DNA of 64,000 nt from Streptomyces californicus (GTDB taxonomy: Bacteria; Actinomycetota; Actinomycetes; Streptomycetales; Streptomycetaceae): NCBI RefSeq assembly GCF_000717645.1, contig NZ_JNZZ01000012.1, positions 124,001 to 188,000 of the forward strand. Direction: 5' to 3'. This document shows, in pieces, positions 18,360 to 27,507 of the stretch. Position 1 is the first letter of the stretch. The number at the start of each line of letters is the position of its first letter. Below the pieces are notes generated by a model. That model made no database searches, was not told where the DNA came from, and was given only the letters and a program-made list of their open reading frames with translations. The position numbers and the translations under genes were made by a program.

Positions 18360-19298
18360 ATGTCCCGACCCCGGCATACCGCCCTGTTCGCGTTCATCAC
18401 CGTCGCCGCCCTGACGCTCACCGCCTGCGCCGAGCCGACCGGTGCGGCGGGCGGCGGCTCCGACGAGACCGCCGCGAAGGGGAGGCCGCCGACGACGGAC
18501 GTGGTCTCGAAGGTCCGCAAGGACGAGGCCGCCGCCGCCCTGCTGCCCGCGAAGGTGCGCGAGGCGGGCACGCTGCGGATCGCCTCGTCCGTCGGCACTC
18601 CGCCCGGGGCCTTCTACCTGGAGGACGGTTCCACCCCGGCAGGCGCCGACATCGACTTCGCGGACGCGGCGGCACGGGTGCTCGGGCTGAAGCTGGACCG
18701 CGAGGTGGCGTCGTTCGAGGCGATCCTCCCGGCGCTCGGCAGCGGCAAGTACGACCTGGGCACCGGGAACTTCGGCGTCACCGACGAGCGCCGCAGGACC
18801 ATCGACTTCGTGACGTACATCAACGACGGGCAGGGCTTCGCGGTCCGCGAGGACAGCACGCTGGGGAAGGTCACCGACCTCACCCAGCTCTGCGGTCTGA
18901 CCGTGGCCACCAGCGCGGGCACCACCTTCGAGGTGACGCTCCAGGAGAACCGGTCCCGGTGCGCGCGGGCGGGCAAGAAGCCCTACGAGGTGAAGACGTA
19001 CGCCGACCAGGCGGCCGTCTGGATCTCGCTCCAGCAGGGGCGCAGCGATGTGGTGATGTCCACCATCAACGGCCTGCGGTACGCGGTGAGCCAGCAGGAG
19101 GGGCTGCGCTTCCTCAACGAGTTCAAACGGCTCGACGTGGGGTTCGCCTTCAAGAAGGGCACTCCGCTGGCCCCGGCGTTCCGGGCGGCGGTGAACCGGC
19201 TCAAGGAGGACGGGACCTACGAGCGCATCCTGAAGAAGTGGGGCACCGCGAAGTCCGCGATCGAGACCTCGGAGATCTCGCCGCCCGAGATCACGTGA
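18360..19298 (+). CDS. ABC transporter substrate-binding lipoprotein behind the leader peptide
   Basis: 312 residues. Lipobox LTAC near residue 21, then a family-3 solute-binding fold: GTLRIASSVGTPPGAFY, GADIDFADAAARVLGL, KYDLGTGNFGVTDERRRTIDFVTY and a terminal YERILKKWGTAKSAIETSEI. It takes up an amino-acid-like ligand for the transporter encoded divergently. The ATG at 18360 was chosen because the signal peptide starts there; the frame is open upstream to 18009 but that part is Pro/Arg-rich and covers the leader region. The 244 bases between leader peptide and ATG are GC-rich with CCGCCGCGGC-type hairpin potential, suitable for an attenuator, though I cannot assign the structure. Confidence 0.92.
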   Translation: MSRPRHTALFAFITVAALTLTACAEPTGAAGGGSDETAAKGRPPTTDVVSKVRKDEAAAALLPAKVREAGTLRIASSVGTPPGAFYLEDGSTPAGADIDFADAAARVLGLKLDREVASFEAILPALGSGKYDLGTGNFGVTDERRRTIDFVTYINDGQGFAVREDSTLGKVTDLTQLCGLTVATSAGTTFEVTLQENRSRCARAGKKPYEVKTYADQAAVWISLQQGRSDVVMSTINGLRYAVSQQEGLRFLNEFKRLDVGFAFKKGTPLAPAFRAAVNRLKEDGTYERILKKWGTAKSAIETSEISPPEIT

Positions 19299-19320
19299 TA
19301 CGGCTCCGGCCCGCGCCCTC

Positions 19321-20535
19321 TCAGCAGTCGCAGCCGCAGGAGTCCCCGCAGCAGCAGCATCCCTCGCCGCACTGGCCGCAGCAGTCGCACGCCTCGCAGC
19401 AGTCGCCGCAGTTGTTGCAGAGGGCTTCGCGCCGCTCCCGGCTCCAGGGGTCCTCGTAGGTCCCGCAGCACATCTGGCAGGTGCAGGCGAGACCGGCCCA
19501 GACCAGGCATCCGGCGATCAGGCCGCGCCGGTCGCGGGGCGGCCGCGGCGGGGGCGGCGGCGAGCCCGGTCCGCCCGGGGCGTACGGGTCTCCGGGCGGC
19601 GCCCCGTACGGGTTGCCCGGCGGCGGTCCGAAGGAGGCGTCCGGGGTCAGCGGCCCCGAGCCCTCCTGGTGCGAGCAGGAGGACGTGCCGAACGCCCGGT
19701 CGACCGAGCGGCGCAGTTCGTGCGCGAGCAGGACGTGGACGAGCGTGCCGTCGGCGAACTCCACCTCGCGCAGCGCGAGCCGGACGCCGTGCAGCGCGTC
19801 GTCGCAGAGCCGGCGCGCCTCGGCGAGCGGGGTGCCGGTGGCCGTCAGCGGGTTCCAGGCGCCCGCGGCGGCGTCGGCCTCCCGGTCCTCGACGGCGTCC
19901 AGCAGGTGGGCGAGGCGCCCGAAGAGCCGGCCGGCCTCCGCGAGCGGGGCCGCGTTCCGCGGCTTCCCGGCGAGGACCGCGGTGTGCGCGAAGGCCGCCG
20001 CCGTGGCGGTCTCCGTGGGTTCGGTGACCGTCAGGAGCGGGGTGCCGGGGCCGGCGAGGCTCTCGATGCCGGTCTGCCGGTCCACCGCGTCGACCAGGAG
20101 GGCGGTGTCGAAGCCGAGGGCCGCCCCGGTCCGCGCCCCCGCCCGGTCCCATCCGGCCGCCACCCGGCGCGCGGCGGCGGCGACCGGGCGGCGGGCCAAC
20201 AGCCCGTCCCGGTCGGCGACGTGGTCGCGCACCTTGGCCGAGGCGAGGACGAGCGAGACGGCGGCGGCGAGCCGGGCCCCCTCTCCCCGGGCGACCGGCG
20301 CGGTGCGCATGGCGCGCAGCGGGCAGGGGCCGGCGGTGCGCCGGCCCGCGGGTGTGCGGCCCGCCTGAGCCTCCGTCAGGACGGAGACGATCAGGCCGTC
20401 ATAGTTCGTCACGATGCGGGCGAACTGTCCGTGATCCGCCCTCAGGGCCAGGCAGAGGCCGCAGAGATGGGCCATCCACTCGGCCCTGAGGCCGTCGGAG
20501 AGCCGGTGGGTGCAGGGCCTGACGATTCCGAACAC
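19321..20535 (-). CDS. DUF5685 family protein with Cys-rich tail
   Basis: 404 residues. The N-terminus carries RPCTHRLSDGLRAEWMAHLCGLCLALR and, later, TAGPCPLRAMRTAP, the signature of DUF5685 (often labelled regulator without proof). A Pro/Gly-rich linker at about 300-340 leads to a short hydrophobic stretch and a tail with 20 cysteines in the last ~63 residues, mostly in CC, CxC and CCCC groups. This could bind metal or a metal cluster. The gene diverges from sflA. I know of no established function. The family call is firm, the metal idea is inference. Confidence 0.8.
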   Translation of the reverse strand: MFGIVRPCTHRLSDGLRAEWMAHLCGLCLALRADHGQFARIVTNYDGLIVSVLTEAQAGRTPAGRRTAGPCPLRAMRTAPVARGEGARLAAAVSLVLASAKVRDHVADRDGLLARRPVAAAARRVAAGWDRAGARTGAALGFDTALLVDAVDRQTGIESLAGPGTPLLTVTEPTETATAAAFAHTAVLAGKPRNAAPLAEAGRLFGRLAHLLDAVEDREADAAAGAWNPLTATGTPLAEARRLCDDALHGVRLALREVEFADGTLVHVLLAHELRRSVDRAFGTSSCSHQEGSGPLTPDASFGPPPGNPYGAPPGDPYAPGGPGSPPPPPRPPRDRRGLIAGCLVWAGLACTCQMCCGTYEDPWSRERREALCNNCGDCCEACDCCGQCGEGCCCCGDSCGCDC

Positions 20536-20844
20536 GACGATCCCCCGTGAGCCGTCCAGCCGGTGCGCGACGCTCGCGCACCGGAGCGTCGTGCATCGTA
20601 TCCAGCCACCCGTTCACCCGTACGTCGGCAGGATCACCCGTACGGCCCGAAGCATCATATTTTCTTTTTTCAACCCCCCTTATGTGGGACGAACCCTGAC
20701 GAACCGCCACATCCTCTGCACCAGTCACGTCACGAATCGCCTGCGAGCCGACTATCTACTTGGCGCGGTATCCGCATCATGGACGACCATAGGGATACGA
20801 AAGAGATGCGGAACACGACAGAACCGCGGTGAGAGGAGGCATCC
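20536..20844. other. divergent region between DUF5685 gene and sflA
   Basis: 309 bases with an AT-rich tract around 20656-20672 (ATATTTTCTTTTTTC), rare in this sequence and likely a promoter or bend. CACCCGTACG occurs twice, around 20612-20640. AGAGGAGG just before 20845 is the sflA ribosome site. No gene is seen. Confidence 0.4.
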
Positions 20845-21288
20845 ATGGGATCGGTGCGCAAGGCAAGTGCCTGGCTGGGCCTCGTGGAGGACAACGACGA
20901 GCGGTACTACGACGACGAGTACAACGACGGCCCGGAGACCGGCACGGGGAACCACGCCTGGGTCACCGACCCCCGGGTGCAGGTGGCCGCCGAGGCGGCC
21001 GAGGAGCAGGACCGGCGGATCGCGACGGTCACCCCGGACAGCTTCCGGGACGCGCGGGCCATCGGCGAGCTGTTCCGCGACGGCGTCCCGGTGATCGTCA
21101 ACCTCACGGCCATGGACCCCGCCGACGCCAAGCGCGTGGTGGACTTCGCCGCCGGGCTGATCTTCGGTCTGCGCGGTTCGATCGACCGGGTGGCCACCCG
21201 GGTCTTCCTGCTCTCCCCCGCCGACACCCAGGTGGTGGCGGGCGAAGCCGCCGGCCGGAAGGCCGACGGCTTCTTCAACCAGAGCTGA
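20845..21288 (+). CDS. sflA: SepF-like cell division protein SflA
   Basis: 147 residues. Begins [17 protein letters not shown], has an acidic Tyr-rich stretch near 20-30, then the SepF core: [47 protein letters not shown] and the FFNQS end. Typical Streptomyces SepF is longer (about 210 residues) with a wider linker; this short form matches the SepF-like proteins SflA/SflB that modulate SepF and FtsZ assembly at sporulation septa. I choose SflA because the gene neighbourhood (acyl-CoA dehydrogenase, PAP2, der) matches the SCO1749 region of S. coelicolor as I recall it. The ribosome site AGAGGAGG is strong. Confidence 0.8.
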   Translation: MGSVRKASAWLGLVEDNDERYYDDEYNDGPETGTGNHAWVTDPRVQVAAEAAEEQDRRIATVTPDSFRDARAIGELFRDGVPVIVNLTAMDPADAKRVVDFAAGLIFGLRGSIDRVATRVFLLSPADTQVVAGEAAGRKADGFFNQS

Positions 21289-21357
21289 GCAGGGCGCTCG
21301 CCGGAAGCGGATCCGGTCAACGCCGCCGGTCGGCGCGTGCGCTCCCGCGCACCTCCG

Positions 21358-22578
21358 TCACCGGAAGGCGTCGAGACCGGTGAGCGCCTTGCCCAGCACC
21401 AGCTGGTGCATCTCCACGGTCCCCTCGTAGGTGAGCACCGACTCCAGGTTCGTCGCGTGCCGCATCACCGGGTACTCCAGCGAGATCCCGTTGGCCCCCA
21501 GGATCGTGCGCGCGGTGCGGCAGATCTCGATGGCCTCCCGCACGTTGTTGAGCTTGCCGAAGCTGACCTGCTCCGGCCGGAGCGCCCCCGCGTCCATCCG
21601 GCGGCCGAGGTGGTGGGCGAGCAGGATGCCCTTGTGCAGCTCCAGCGCCATGTCCGCCAGTTTGGCCTGGGTGAGCTGGAACCCGCCGATCGGCCGGCCG
21701 AACTGCTCCCGGCCCCGCGCGTAGTCGAGGGCCGCCTCGAAGCTGGCCCGCGCCGCGCCCATGGACCCCCAGACGATGCCGTACCGCGCGTGGCTGAGAC
21801 AGCTCAGCGGGCCGCGCAGCCCCTTCGCGTCCGGCAGCACCGCGTCGGCGGGCAGCCGCACCTCGTCCATGACGAGTTCACTGGTGACGGAGGCGCGCAG
21901 CGACCACTTGTGCCGGATCTCCGGGGCCGAGAACCCGGGGGCGTCCGTCGGCACGACGAACCCCCGGACGCCCCGGCCGTCCTCGCCCTCGTCGGTCTGC
22001 GCCCAGACGACGGCGACCCCGGCGACCGAGCCGTTGGTGATCCACATCTTGCGGCCGGTGAGGATCCAGTCCTCGCCGTCGCGCCTGGCGTACGTCCGCA
22101 TCCCGGCCGGGTCGGAGCCGTGGTCGGGCTCGGTCAGCCCGAAGCATCCGATGGTCTCGCCGGCCGCCATCCCGGGCAGCCACCGCTGCCTCTGCTCCTC
22201 GGAGCCGTAGCGGTGGATCGCGTACATGGCGAGCGAGCCCTGTACGGAGACGAGCGAGCGGATCCCGGAGTCGGCGGCCTCCAGCTCCAGGCAGGCGAGG
22301 CCGTACTGGACGGCGCTCGCCCCGGCGCAGCCGTAGCCCTCCAGGGACATGCCGAGCGCGCCCAGAGCGCCGAGTTCGCGGGCCAGCTCGCGGATGCCCG
22401 GCAGCTCGCCCTTCTCGTACCACTCGGCGATGTGCGGCAGGACGCGGTCGGCGGCCCAGGTGCGGACGGTGTCGCGGATCGCGAGGTCGTCGGGGCCGAG
22501 CAGGTCGTCGATGCCGAGGGGATCCGTGGCGTCGAACGGCGGGAGCTTCGACGGCTTCGCGGACTCGGTGCTGGACAT
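21358..22578 (-). CDS. acyl-CoA dehydrogenase, glutaryl-CoA dehydrogenase-like
   Basis: 406 residues, full length. FAD enzyme fold with GCFGLTEPDHGSDPAGM, KMWITNGSVAGVAVVWAQ, GFVVPTDAPGF, the RYGIVWGSMGAA helix, REQFGRPIGGFQLTQ and a C-terminal YEGTVEMHQLVLGKALTG in which Glu of YEGT is the catalytic base. The RYGI and YEGT features favour the glutaryl-CoA dehydrogenase group, which oxidises and decarboxylates glutaryl-CoA in lysine breakdown; a broader acyl-CoA role is possible. The ATG at 22578 follows GGAGGCAC, clearly the right start. It converges with sflA over a 69-base gap and stands alone. Confidence 0.9.
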   Translation of the reverse strand: MSSTESAKPSKLPPFDATDPLGIDDLLGPDDLAIRDTVRTWAADRVLPHIAEWYEKGELPGIRELARELGALGALGMSLEGYGCAGASAVQYGLACLELEAADSGIRSLVSVQGSLAMYAIHRYGSEEQRQRWLPGMAAGETIGCFGLTEPDHGSDPAGMRTYARRDGEDWILTGRKMWITNGSVAGVAVVWAQTDEGEDGRGVRGFVVPTDAPGFSAPEIRHKWSLRASVTSELVMDEVRLPADAVLPDAKGLRGPLSCLSHARYGIVWGSMGAARASFEAALDYARGREQFGRPIGGFQLTQAKLADMALELHKGILLAHHLGRRMDAGALRPEQVSFGKLNNVREAIEICRTARTILGANGISLEYPVMRHATNLESVLTYEGTVEMHQLVLGKALTGLDAFR

Positions 22579-22681
22579 GAGGGTGCCTCCGGCGGCTCGC
22601 ACGGTGCTCGGAGGACCGGGATACGCCCCCGCCCTCCGAAAACTAGCAGTGGTAGTCAGGGCGTCGTGCTGACGTTACGGC

Positions 22682-24436
22682 TCAGTGTGCCGCTCGTCCA
22701 GAGCCGGTCGCCTCGGCCGGTTCGCGACGCGCGGGCACCTTCGGACGCGGGACCGCCCGGTCGGGTCCGGGCGTCCGGGGGCCGGGCGGCGAGGCCCCGG
22801 CCCTCTCCGCCGCGGGCTCCGCGAGAGCCGGGCCCGCCTCCGCCCCGGCCCCCTTCGCCGCGGGCTCCGCGAGGGCCGGGTCCGCCTCCTTCGCCGGGCA
22901 GTCCATGGCCCTCGGCAGCCGCAGCGCGGCCAGTGCCCCGATCAGCAGGAGACCGGCGCTGACGAGAAGGGTGATGTGGAGGCCGTCCACGAAGGCGTGC
23001 CGGGCGGTGGAGCGCAGGAGGTCGCCCGTCGGGCCGCCCAGACGCGCGGCCACCTGGTACGCCTCGCCCAGGGAGTGCGAGGCCGCCGCTCCGGCGCGGG
23101 CGGGGACCCCCTGCTCGTGGAGGGAGGCGAGGCCGGGGGCGTACGCGGCGTTCATGACGCTGCCGAGCAGCGCGATGCCGAGCCCCGCGCCGAGCTGGTA
23201 GGAGGTCTCGCCTATCGCCGCCGCGCCGCCCGCCCGCTCCGGCGGGGCGTCGCTCAGCATCGACTCGTACGCCCCGAAGAGCGTGGTCTGCAGGCCGAAG
23301 CCGAGCAGGATGAAGCCGCAGGTGAGCAGGGCGGGCCGGTCGTGCTGGCCCATCGAGGTGAGGAGCAGCACCGAGGCGGCGGTGAGGACGAAGCCCCAGC
23401 CGACCATCCGGCGCGGCCCGAGGCGACGCAGGGTGTACGAGCCGGTGGCGCCGGCCGCCATCGCCGCGAAGGTGAGCGGCAGCAGCCGCAGCCCGGTCTC
23501 CAGCGGGCTGAGCCCGAGCACCAGCTGGAGGTACTGGACGGCGATGAGCTGGAGGCCGACCAGGGCCAGCATGGCGAGCACGATGCAGCCCACGGCGGTG
23601 GAGAACGCCGGTCGGGCGAACATCGTGACGTCGATCAGCGGGTGCCTGCGGCGCCTCTGCCGGCGCACGAAGAGGATCAGGAGCGCCAGACCGAGGGCCA
23701 GCGGTACCAGCGCGACCGGATCCAGGAGGCCCGCGCCGCCGCCCAGCCGCTTGACGCCGAGGACGACGCCGAGCACCCCGGCCGCGGCCATCAGCGCGCC
23801 CAGCACGTCCCACGGGCCGTCCTGGCCGCCGCGCGACTCGGGCAGCAGCCAGCGGGCCAGCGGCAGGATCACGGCCATCAGCGGGATGTTGATCAGGAAG
23901 ACCGAGCCCCACCAGAAGTGCTCGACCAGGAAGCCGCCGACGACCGGCCCGGTGGCGGCGCCGACCGCGGCGACCGCGGTCCAGACCCCGATGGCGAGCG
24001 CCCGCTCCCGGCGGTCGGGGAAGACCTGACGCACGATCGACAGTGTGGCGGGCATGATCATCGCGCCGCCGACGCCGAGCAGCGCGCGGGCCGCTATCAG
24101 GACGGACGGTGAGTCCGCCGTCGTGGCGATCGCGGACGCCACGCCGAACAGCGCGTAGCCGATGAGCAGCACACGGCGTCTGCCGACCCGGTCACCCAGG
24201 GTGCCGAAGAGGATGAGGAGCGAGGCGCAGACCAGGGGGTAGGCGTCGACGATCCACAGGAGGGCGGTGCCGCTCGGGCGGAGGTCCTCGGTGAGGGAGG
24301 GGACGGCGACGTGGAGCACGGTCGCGTCCAGCGCGACGACCAGGAGGCTGAGGCAGAGGACCACGAGGACGACCCAGCGGTTGGCGCCGTCGGCGGCCCG
24401 GCGCAGTCGGCCACCGGCCGTGGTCGTCCCGGACAT
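22682..24436 (-). CDS. MFS drug:H+ antiporter, DHA2 (14-TM) type
   Basis: 584 residues with about 14 hydrophobic helices. The DHA2 pattern is clear: helix 1 ends ALDATVLHVAVP, the loop LGDRVGRRRVLLIG follows helix 2, and GPVVGGFLVEHFWWGSVFLINIP is motif C with the next helix. Such pumps export drugs or secondary metabolites using proton flux. The last ~70 residues are a charged, Pro/Ala-rich cytoplasmic tail with an imperfect 16-residue repeat (PALAEPAA..GAGA twice). ATG at 24436 with GGGAGG upstream. No regulator gene is adjacent. Confidence 0.9.
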   Translation of the reverse strand: MSGTTTAGGRLRRAADGANRWVVLVVLCLSLLVVALDATVLHVAVPSLTEDLRPSGTALLWIVDAYPLVCASLLILFGTLGDRVGRRRVLLIGYALFGVASAIATTADSPSVLIAARALLGVGGAMIMPATLSIVRQVFPDRRERALAIGVWTAVAAVGAATGPVVGGFLVEHFWWGSVFLINIPLMAVILPLARWLLPESRGGQDGPWDVLGALMAAAGVLGVVLGVKRLGGGAGLLDPVALVPLALGLALLILFVRRQRRRRHPLIDVTMFARPAFSTAVGCIVLAMLALVGLQLIAVQYLQLVLGLSPLETGLRLLPLTFAAMAAGATGSYTLRRLGPRRMVGWGFVLTAASVLLLTSMGQHDRPALLTCGFILLGFGLQTTLFGAYESMLSDAPPERAGGAAAIGETSYQLGAGLGIALLGSVMNAAYAPGLASLHEQGVPARAGAAASHSLGEAYQVAARLGGPTGDLLRSTARHAFVDGLHITLLVSAGLLLIGALAALRLPRAMDCPAKEADPALAEPAAKGAGAEAGPALAEPAAERAGASPPGPRTPGPDRAVPRPKVPARREPAEATGSGRAAH

Positions 24437-24969
24437 CTGCCTACCTCCCGATGAGTCCTCGCGCTCGGCGGGCCGGCGGCGACGCGGGGTGCGCGTCCCT
24501 CGGGCCCGGCATCGACGGGCGAGTGAAGCGTCAGCGTACGCGAGTTCGGTGAGGTCACACGTGGTCCACGTCATACCCCGGCCCGCCGCACAGTGTGGCG
24601 TACGCCATTTCGCGGCCGGCCGGGGGCTCCCCTCCGCAGGCGTGCGGAGGCCCGTCCCGGCGAGGCCCCACCGAGGGTCCGCCGGGGTCCCCGCCGGTGC
24701 ACACGGACGGCAGTGAGGCCCGGGGCGGCCTCCCCCGAATGGCGGTATCAATTGCCGGGGATTCGGCTGCGGTTATTTTTTCGAGAGATCAAACACGCGG
24801 CCGAACGGAACCGGCGGGCAATCCTTCGGGCAATAGGGCCCACGGTCCCGGTGATTGTTCTCCGGGGCCGGAAAAGGGCGCCTCTCTGAGACGAAGTCCA
24901 CATCACATCGTCATCACAAAGCGGCCGGTTCGGCCTGCTCCCACACTCACTCGCTGTAACGTCGATTGG
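24437..24969. other. divergent intergenic region, AT-rich patch
   Basis: 533 bases between the MFS gene and the PAP2 gene. I see no gene with coding character. A patch at 24742-24800 is AT-richer than the surroundings (GGTTATTTTTTCGAGAGATC) and may be regulatory. TGTAAC at 24955-24960, nine bases before the GTG at 24970, is a plausible -10 element for a leaderless transcript. Confidence 0.4.
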
Positions 24970-26001
24970 GTGCGTACCGACATCTTTGCCCGGCTGGACC
25001 GGGAGCCGGAACCGCCGAAGATAGAGGCACCGCGGATGAGCCGTCACCGCATCGCCCTCTTCGGCGGGACGCTGGCGTTCTACGTCGCCATCGTCTGGGC
25101 GGTGCTGATCACCTCCTGGCTGGTGGCCCTGGACTGGAAGGTCATGCTGTTCCGGCCCTACCAGCAATGGCCGGAGCTGCACGCCTTCCTCGACTACTAC
25201 GTCGTGCTCGGTCAGCGCGGCCCCACCGCCGTCATGGTCGCCTGCTGGCTGGGCTGGCGCTCCTGGCGGCAGCACACCCTGCGGCCGCTGCTGGTCCTCG
25301 GCACGTCGCTGCTGCTGCTCAACGTGACGGTGGGCGCGGTCAAGCTGGGGCTCGGGCGGCTCGGCCCGCATTACGCGACGCAGATCGGCTCGGCGGAGAT
25401 GTTCGCCGGCGGCGATATATTTCCCTCCGGGCACACCGCGAACGCCGTGGTGACCTGGGGAATCCTCGCCTATCTGGCCACCACGCCCCGTGCCCGGCGC
25501 TATCTGTCGGCCGTCTCCGCGACGGTCTCGCTCGGCGTCGGCCTGACCACGGTCTACATCGGTACGCACTGGCTCAGCGACGTCCTGCTGGGATGGGCGG
25601 CCGGACTGCTCATCCTGCTGGCGCTGCCGTGGTTCGAGCCGCTGATCGCCCGGGCCGAGATGTGGATTTTCGCGATGCGCGAGCGGGGGCGGGAGCGGTG
25701 GCGCGAGCGGCGCGGCGGGGCCCGCCCGGCGTCCGCGCCCGGCCGCGGACCGCAGCCGGTGCTCCTGCCGCAGTCGATGGCGACCGACGGCCCGGCCGCC
25801 GAGGCCGTGGCGACCGCCGCTCCGGGGCCGGTCCTGCCCGCCGGACACGCGGGAACGGCCCTCCGGGCGCGGGCCCACACCGGGCACCCCGCGCGGCCGG
25901 GCGGTATGCCGGTCGCCCCGGCCGGGGTCCGGCGTCCGCCGCCGCACAACGACCGGGGACCGCGCGCCGGCAGCCCGGCGCGCCCGATGACCGGCGGCTG
26001 A
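24970..26001 (+). CDS. PAP2-family membrane phosphatase
   Basis: 343 residues. Residues 20-230 are a PAP2 (type 2 phosphatidic acid phosphatase) domain with six helices. The three catalytic motifs are KLGLGRLGP (motif 1), PSGHTANAV (motif 2, with the reactive-loop His) and TVYIGTHWLSDVLLGW (motif 3, His and Asp). Substrates in the family are lipid phosphates or undecaprenyl pyrophosphate at the outer membrane face. The last ~110 residues are Arg/Ala/Pro-rich, probably disordered. I take the GTG at 24970 (VRTDIFARLDREPEPPKIE) rather than longer starts since it follows a -10-like TGTAAC and no ribosome site is seen, which suggests a leaderless message. Confidence 0.88.
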   Translation: MRTDIFARLDREPEPPKIEAPRMSRHRIALFGGTLAFYVAIVWAVLITSWLVALDWKVMLFRPYQQWPELHAFLDYYVVLGQRGPTAVMVACWLGWRSWRQHTLRPLLVLGTSLLLLNVTVGAVKLGLGRLGPHYATQIGSAEMFAGGDIFPSGHTANAVVTWGILAYLATTPRARRYLSAVSATVSLGVGLTTVYIGTHWLSDVLLGWAAGLLILLALPWFEPLIARAEMWIFAMRERGRERWRERRGGARPASAPGRGPQPVLLPQSMATDGPAAEAVATAAPGPVLPAGHAGTALRARAHTGHPARPGGMPVAPAGVRRPPPHNDRGPRAGSPARPMTGG

Positions 26002-26009
26002 TCCGGCCG

Positions 26010-26073
26010 CAGGCCCCCTTGTACGTCGAAGGCCCCCACCGCGGTGGGGGCCTTCGACGTACAAGGGGGCCTG
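26010..26073. terminator. 64-bp perfect palindrome, bidirectional terminator
   Basis: The 32-base half ending CCCCCACCGC at 26041 is repeated exactly as its complement to 26073, with no mismatch and essentially no loop. It lies between convergent genes, eight bases after the PAP2 stop and three bases beyond the inhibitor gene end, so it serves both. Confidence 0.85.
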
Positions 26074-26076
26074 GAC

Positions 26077-26292
26077 TCAGCCCGGCCAGCAGCGCGTCAC
26101 GGCGCCGTCCTCGACCTGGAAGTTGATGCGGCCGTGCCGGAACTCCATGGTGAGGAACGTGCCCGGCGGGACCGCCCGGACCGTGTCCCAGCCGCGGCTC
26201 CTGGCCTGCTGTTCGGCCGCGTCGGCGGCGAGGCCGACGTACGCCTCGGTGTCGTCGTCCGGCTGTGCGGGAGGGGTCGGTTGAGATGCCAT
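26077..26292 (-). CDS. peptidase inhibitor I78 family protein
   Basis: 71 residues. The C-terminal half, with WDTVRAVPPGTFLTMEFRHGRIN and the end VTRCWPG, matches the I78 inhibitor family whose Aspergillus elastase inhibitor member blocks serine proteases. Here there is no signal peptide, only a Pro/Asp-rich N-terminus, so the protein appears cytoplasmic and could act on an intracellular protease or have lost inhibitor function. It is transcribed toward the 64-bp palindrome. A single Cys is present. Confidence 0.75.
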   Translation of the reverse strand: MASQPTPPAQPDDDTEAYVGLAADAAEQQARSRGWDTVRAVPPGTFLTMEFRHGRINFQVEDGAVTRCWPG

Positions 26293-26676
26293 GCCTTCAC
26301 CGTAGGCGGCCCCGGACCATGACGGAAGGCCGGGCCGGACGGGTCCGCCATCGCATCTCCACGTGCCGCGCCGGTCACGCTTGTGTCACAAGATCCCCAC
26401 ACCGATATACGCCATTCCGCCCGCCGCGACAGGCCGATCCGGGGAAGCCGCGCGCAATAGCCATCCATTCCGTCCATCCGCCCGAAAAGATGTTCGCCAC
26501 CTTGCGAAAACAGGGACATGACCTGCTTCTTTTCCCGCTCCGCCGGGCGGTCGGCGAATGACCGGTACGGCCGGATTTTCCGCCCTCTCAAGCCCCCCTT
26601 TCCTTTCTCCACGCTTTCCCCACATACCGGGTGGACGCGACGGCGGGTGTTCGAGCCCACACCACACCCCGTCTTC
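26293..26676. other. intergenic region with CTTGTG palindrome
   Basis: 384 bases between the I78 gene and the downstream end of a minus-strand gene. A 13-base palindrome, CTTGTG-T-CACAAG, at 26380-26392 lies about 88 bases before the I78 start and could be an operator. The rest (26400-26676) has moderate AT content; no gene is seen. Confidence 0.4.
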
Positions 26677-27507
26677 TCAGCGGCCCGCCGGTGCGGGTTC
26701 CAGCCGGAGGCAGAAGTCGTTGTCGGCGGAGTAACACGGGGTGGCGAGCACTCCGGGGGCGGCCGGGAAGCCGGGGTAGACGAAGGACGTGTGGCGGGAC
26801 CACACGTCGTCGAGGATCCGGGAGATCCGCACCCCCTTCGCGCCCGCCGCCGGGACCAGCCACAGCTGCCAGAGCTGCGCCTCGGGCACCGGCCCGGCGG
26901 CCGGCGGGGCGTAGGGCAGGGTGAACGTGAAGGAGCCCGCGGACCCGGCGGCCGGGGTGAGGGGAACGGTGTGGGTCCGGGCGGGGTCCCCCGGCAGCCG
27001 TGCCTCCACCGCGGCGCCCTCCCCCGCGGTGGCCCCGTACAGCAAGCCCTCGACCGTCATGCCGTCCGGACCGGCGAGGACGGCCCCCGCCTCGGCGTGC
27101 GGGGCGCGGACCCAGCAGCGCAGGGCGAGCCGGCCGTCGACGGTCGGGTACGGCACCCGGGTGCTGACGCCCGGAGCCCCGGTGTCCGGGCTACGGTCGA
27201 CGAGGGCCCTCAGGTCCCGCAGCCCCGGCTCCAGGGCCCGGGTCCCCTCGACCCCCCGCTCCTCGACGTAGGCGTCCCAGCGCCCCTCGGCCAGCCGTGT
27301 CGAGGCCGGGAGCACCGCGCGCAGCCGCCCGGGGCCAAAGTCGCCGAGCGGTATGCGCACCGTGCCGCCGGGCTTGGCGCCCGCCGCGCCCCGGCGGCGC
27401 AGGAGCAGCGTGGACGCGGGCGCGGCGGCGACCGGGCCGGTCAGGACGAAGGTAAGCGTTCCGGCCGGATCGGCGGCGCAGTCGGCCCGTACGGCGGTGG
27501 TGCTCAT
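26677..27507 (-). CDS. unknown protein coupled to a glycosyltransferase
   Basis: 276 residues, no signal peptide or membrane helix. Beta-rich, with RIPLGDFGPGRLRAVLPASTRLAEGRWDAYVE and VRISRILDDVWSRHTSFVYPGFP as the most distinctive stretches. I recognise no catalytic motif. It overlaps the stop of the GT4 glycosyltransferase gene by ATGA, so it acts with that enzyme, perhaps as an accessory or a modifying enzyme for the same glycan. Proteins of this kind are sometimes labelled transferase in Streptomyces annotations because of the neighbour, but nothing in the sequence supports a specific reaction. Confidence 0.75.
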   Translation of the reverse strand: MSTTAVRADCAADPAGTLTFVLTGPVAAAPASTLLLRRRGAAGAKPGGTVRIPLGDFGPGRLRAVLPASTRLAEGRWDAYVEERGVEGTRALEPGLRDLRALVDRSPDTGAPGVSTRVPYPTVDGRLALRCWVRAPHAEAGAVLAGPDGMTVEGLLYGATAGEGAAVEARLPGDPARTHTVPLTPAAGSAGSFTFTLPYAPPAAGPVPEAQLWQLWLVPAAGAKGVRISRILDDVWSRHTSFVYPGFPAAPGVLATPCYSADNDFCLRLEPAPAGR

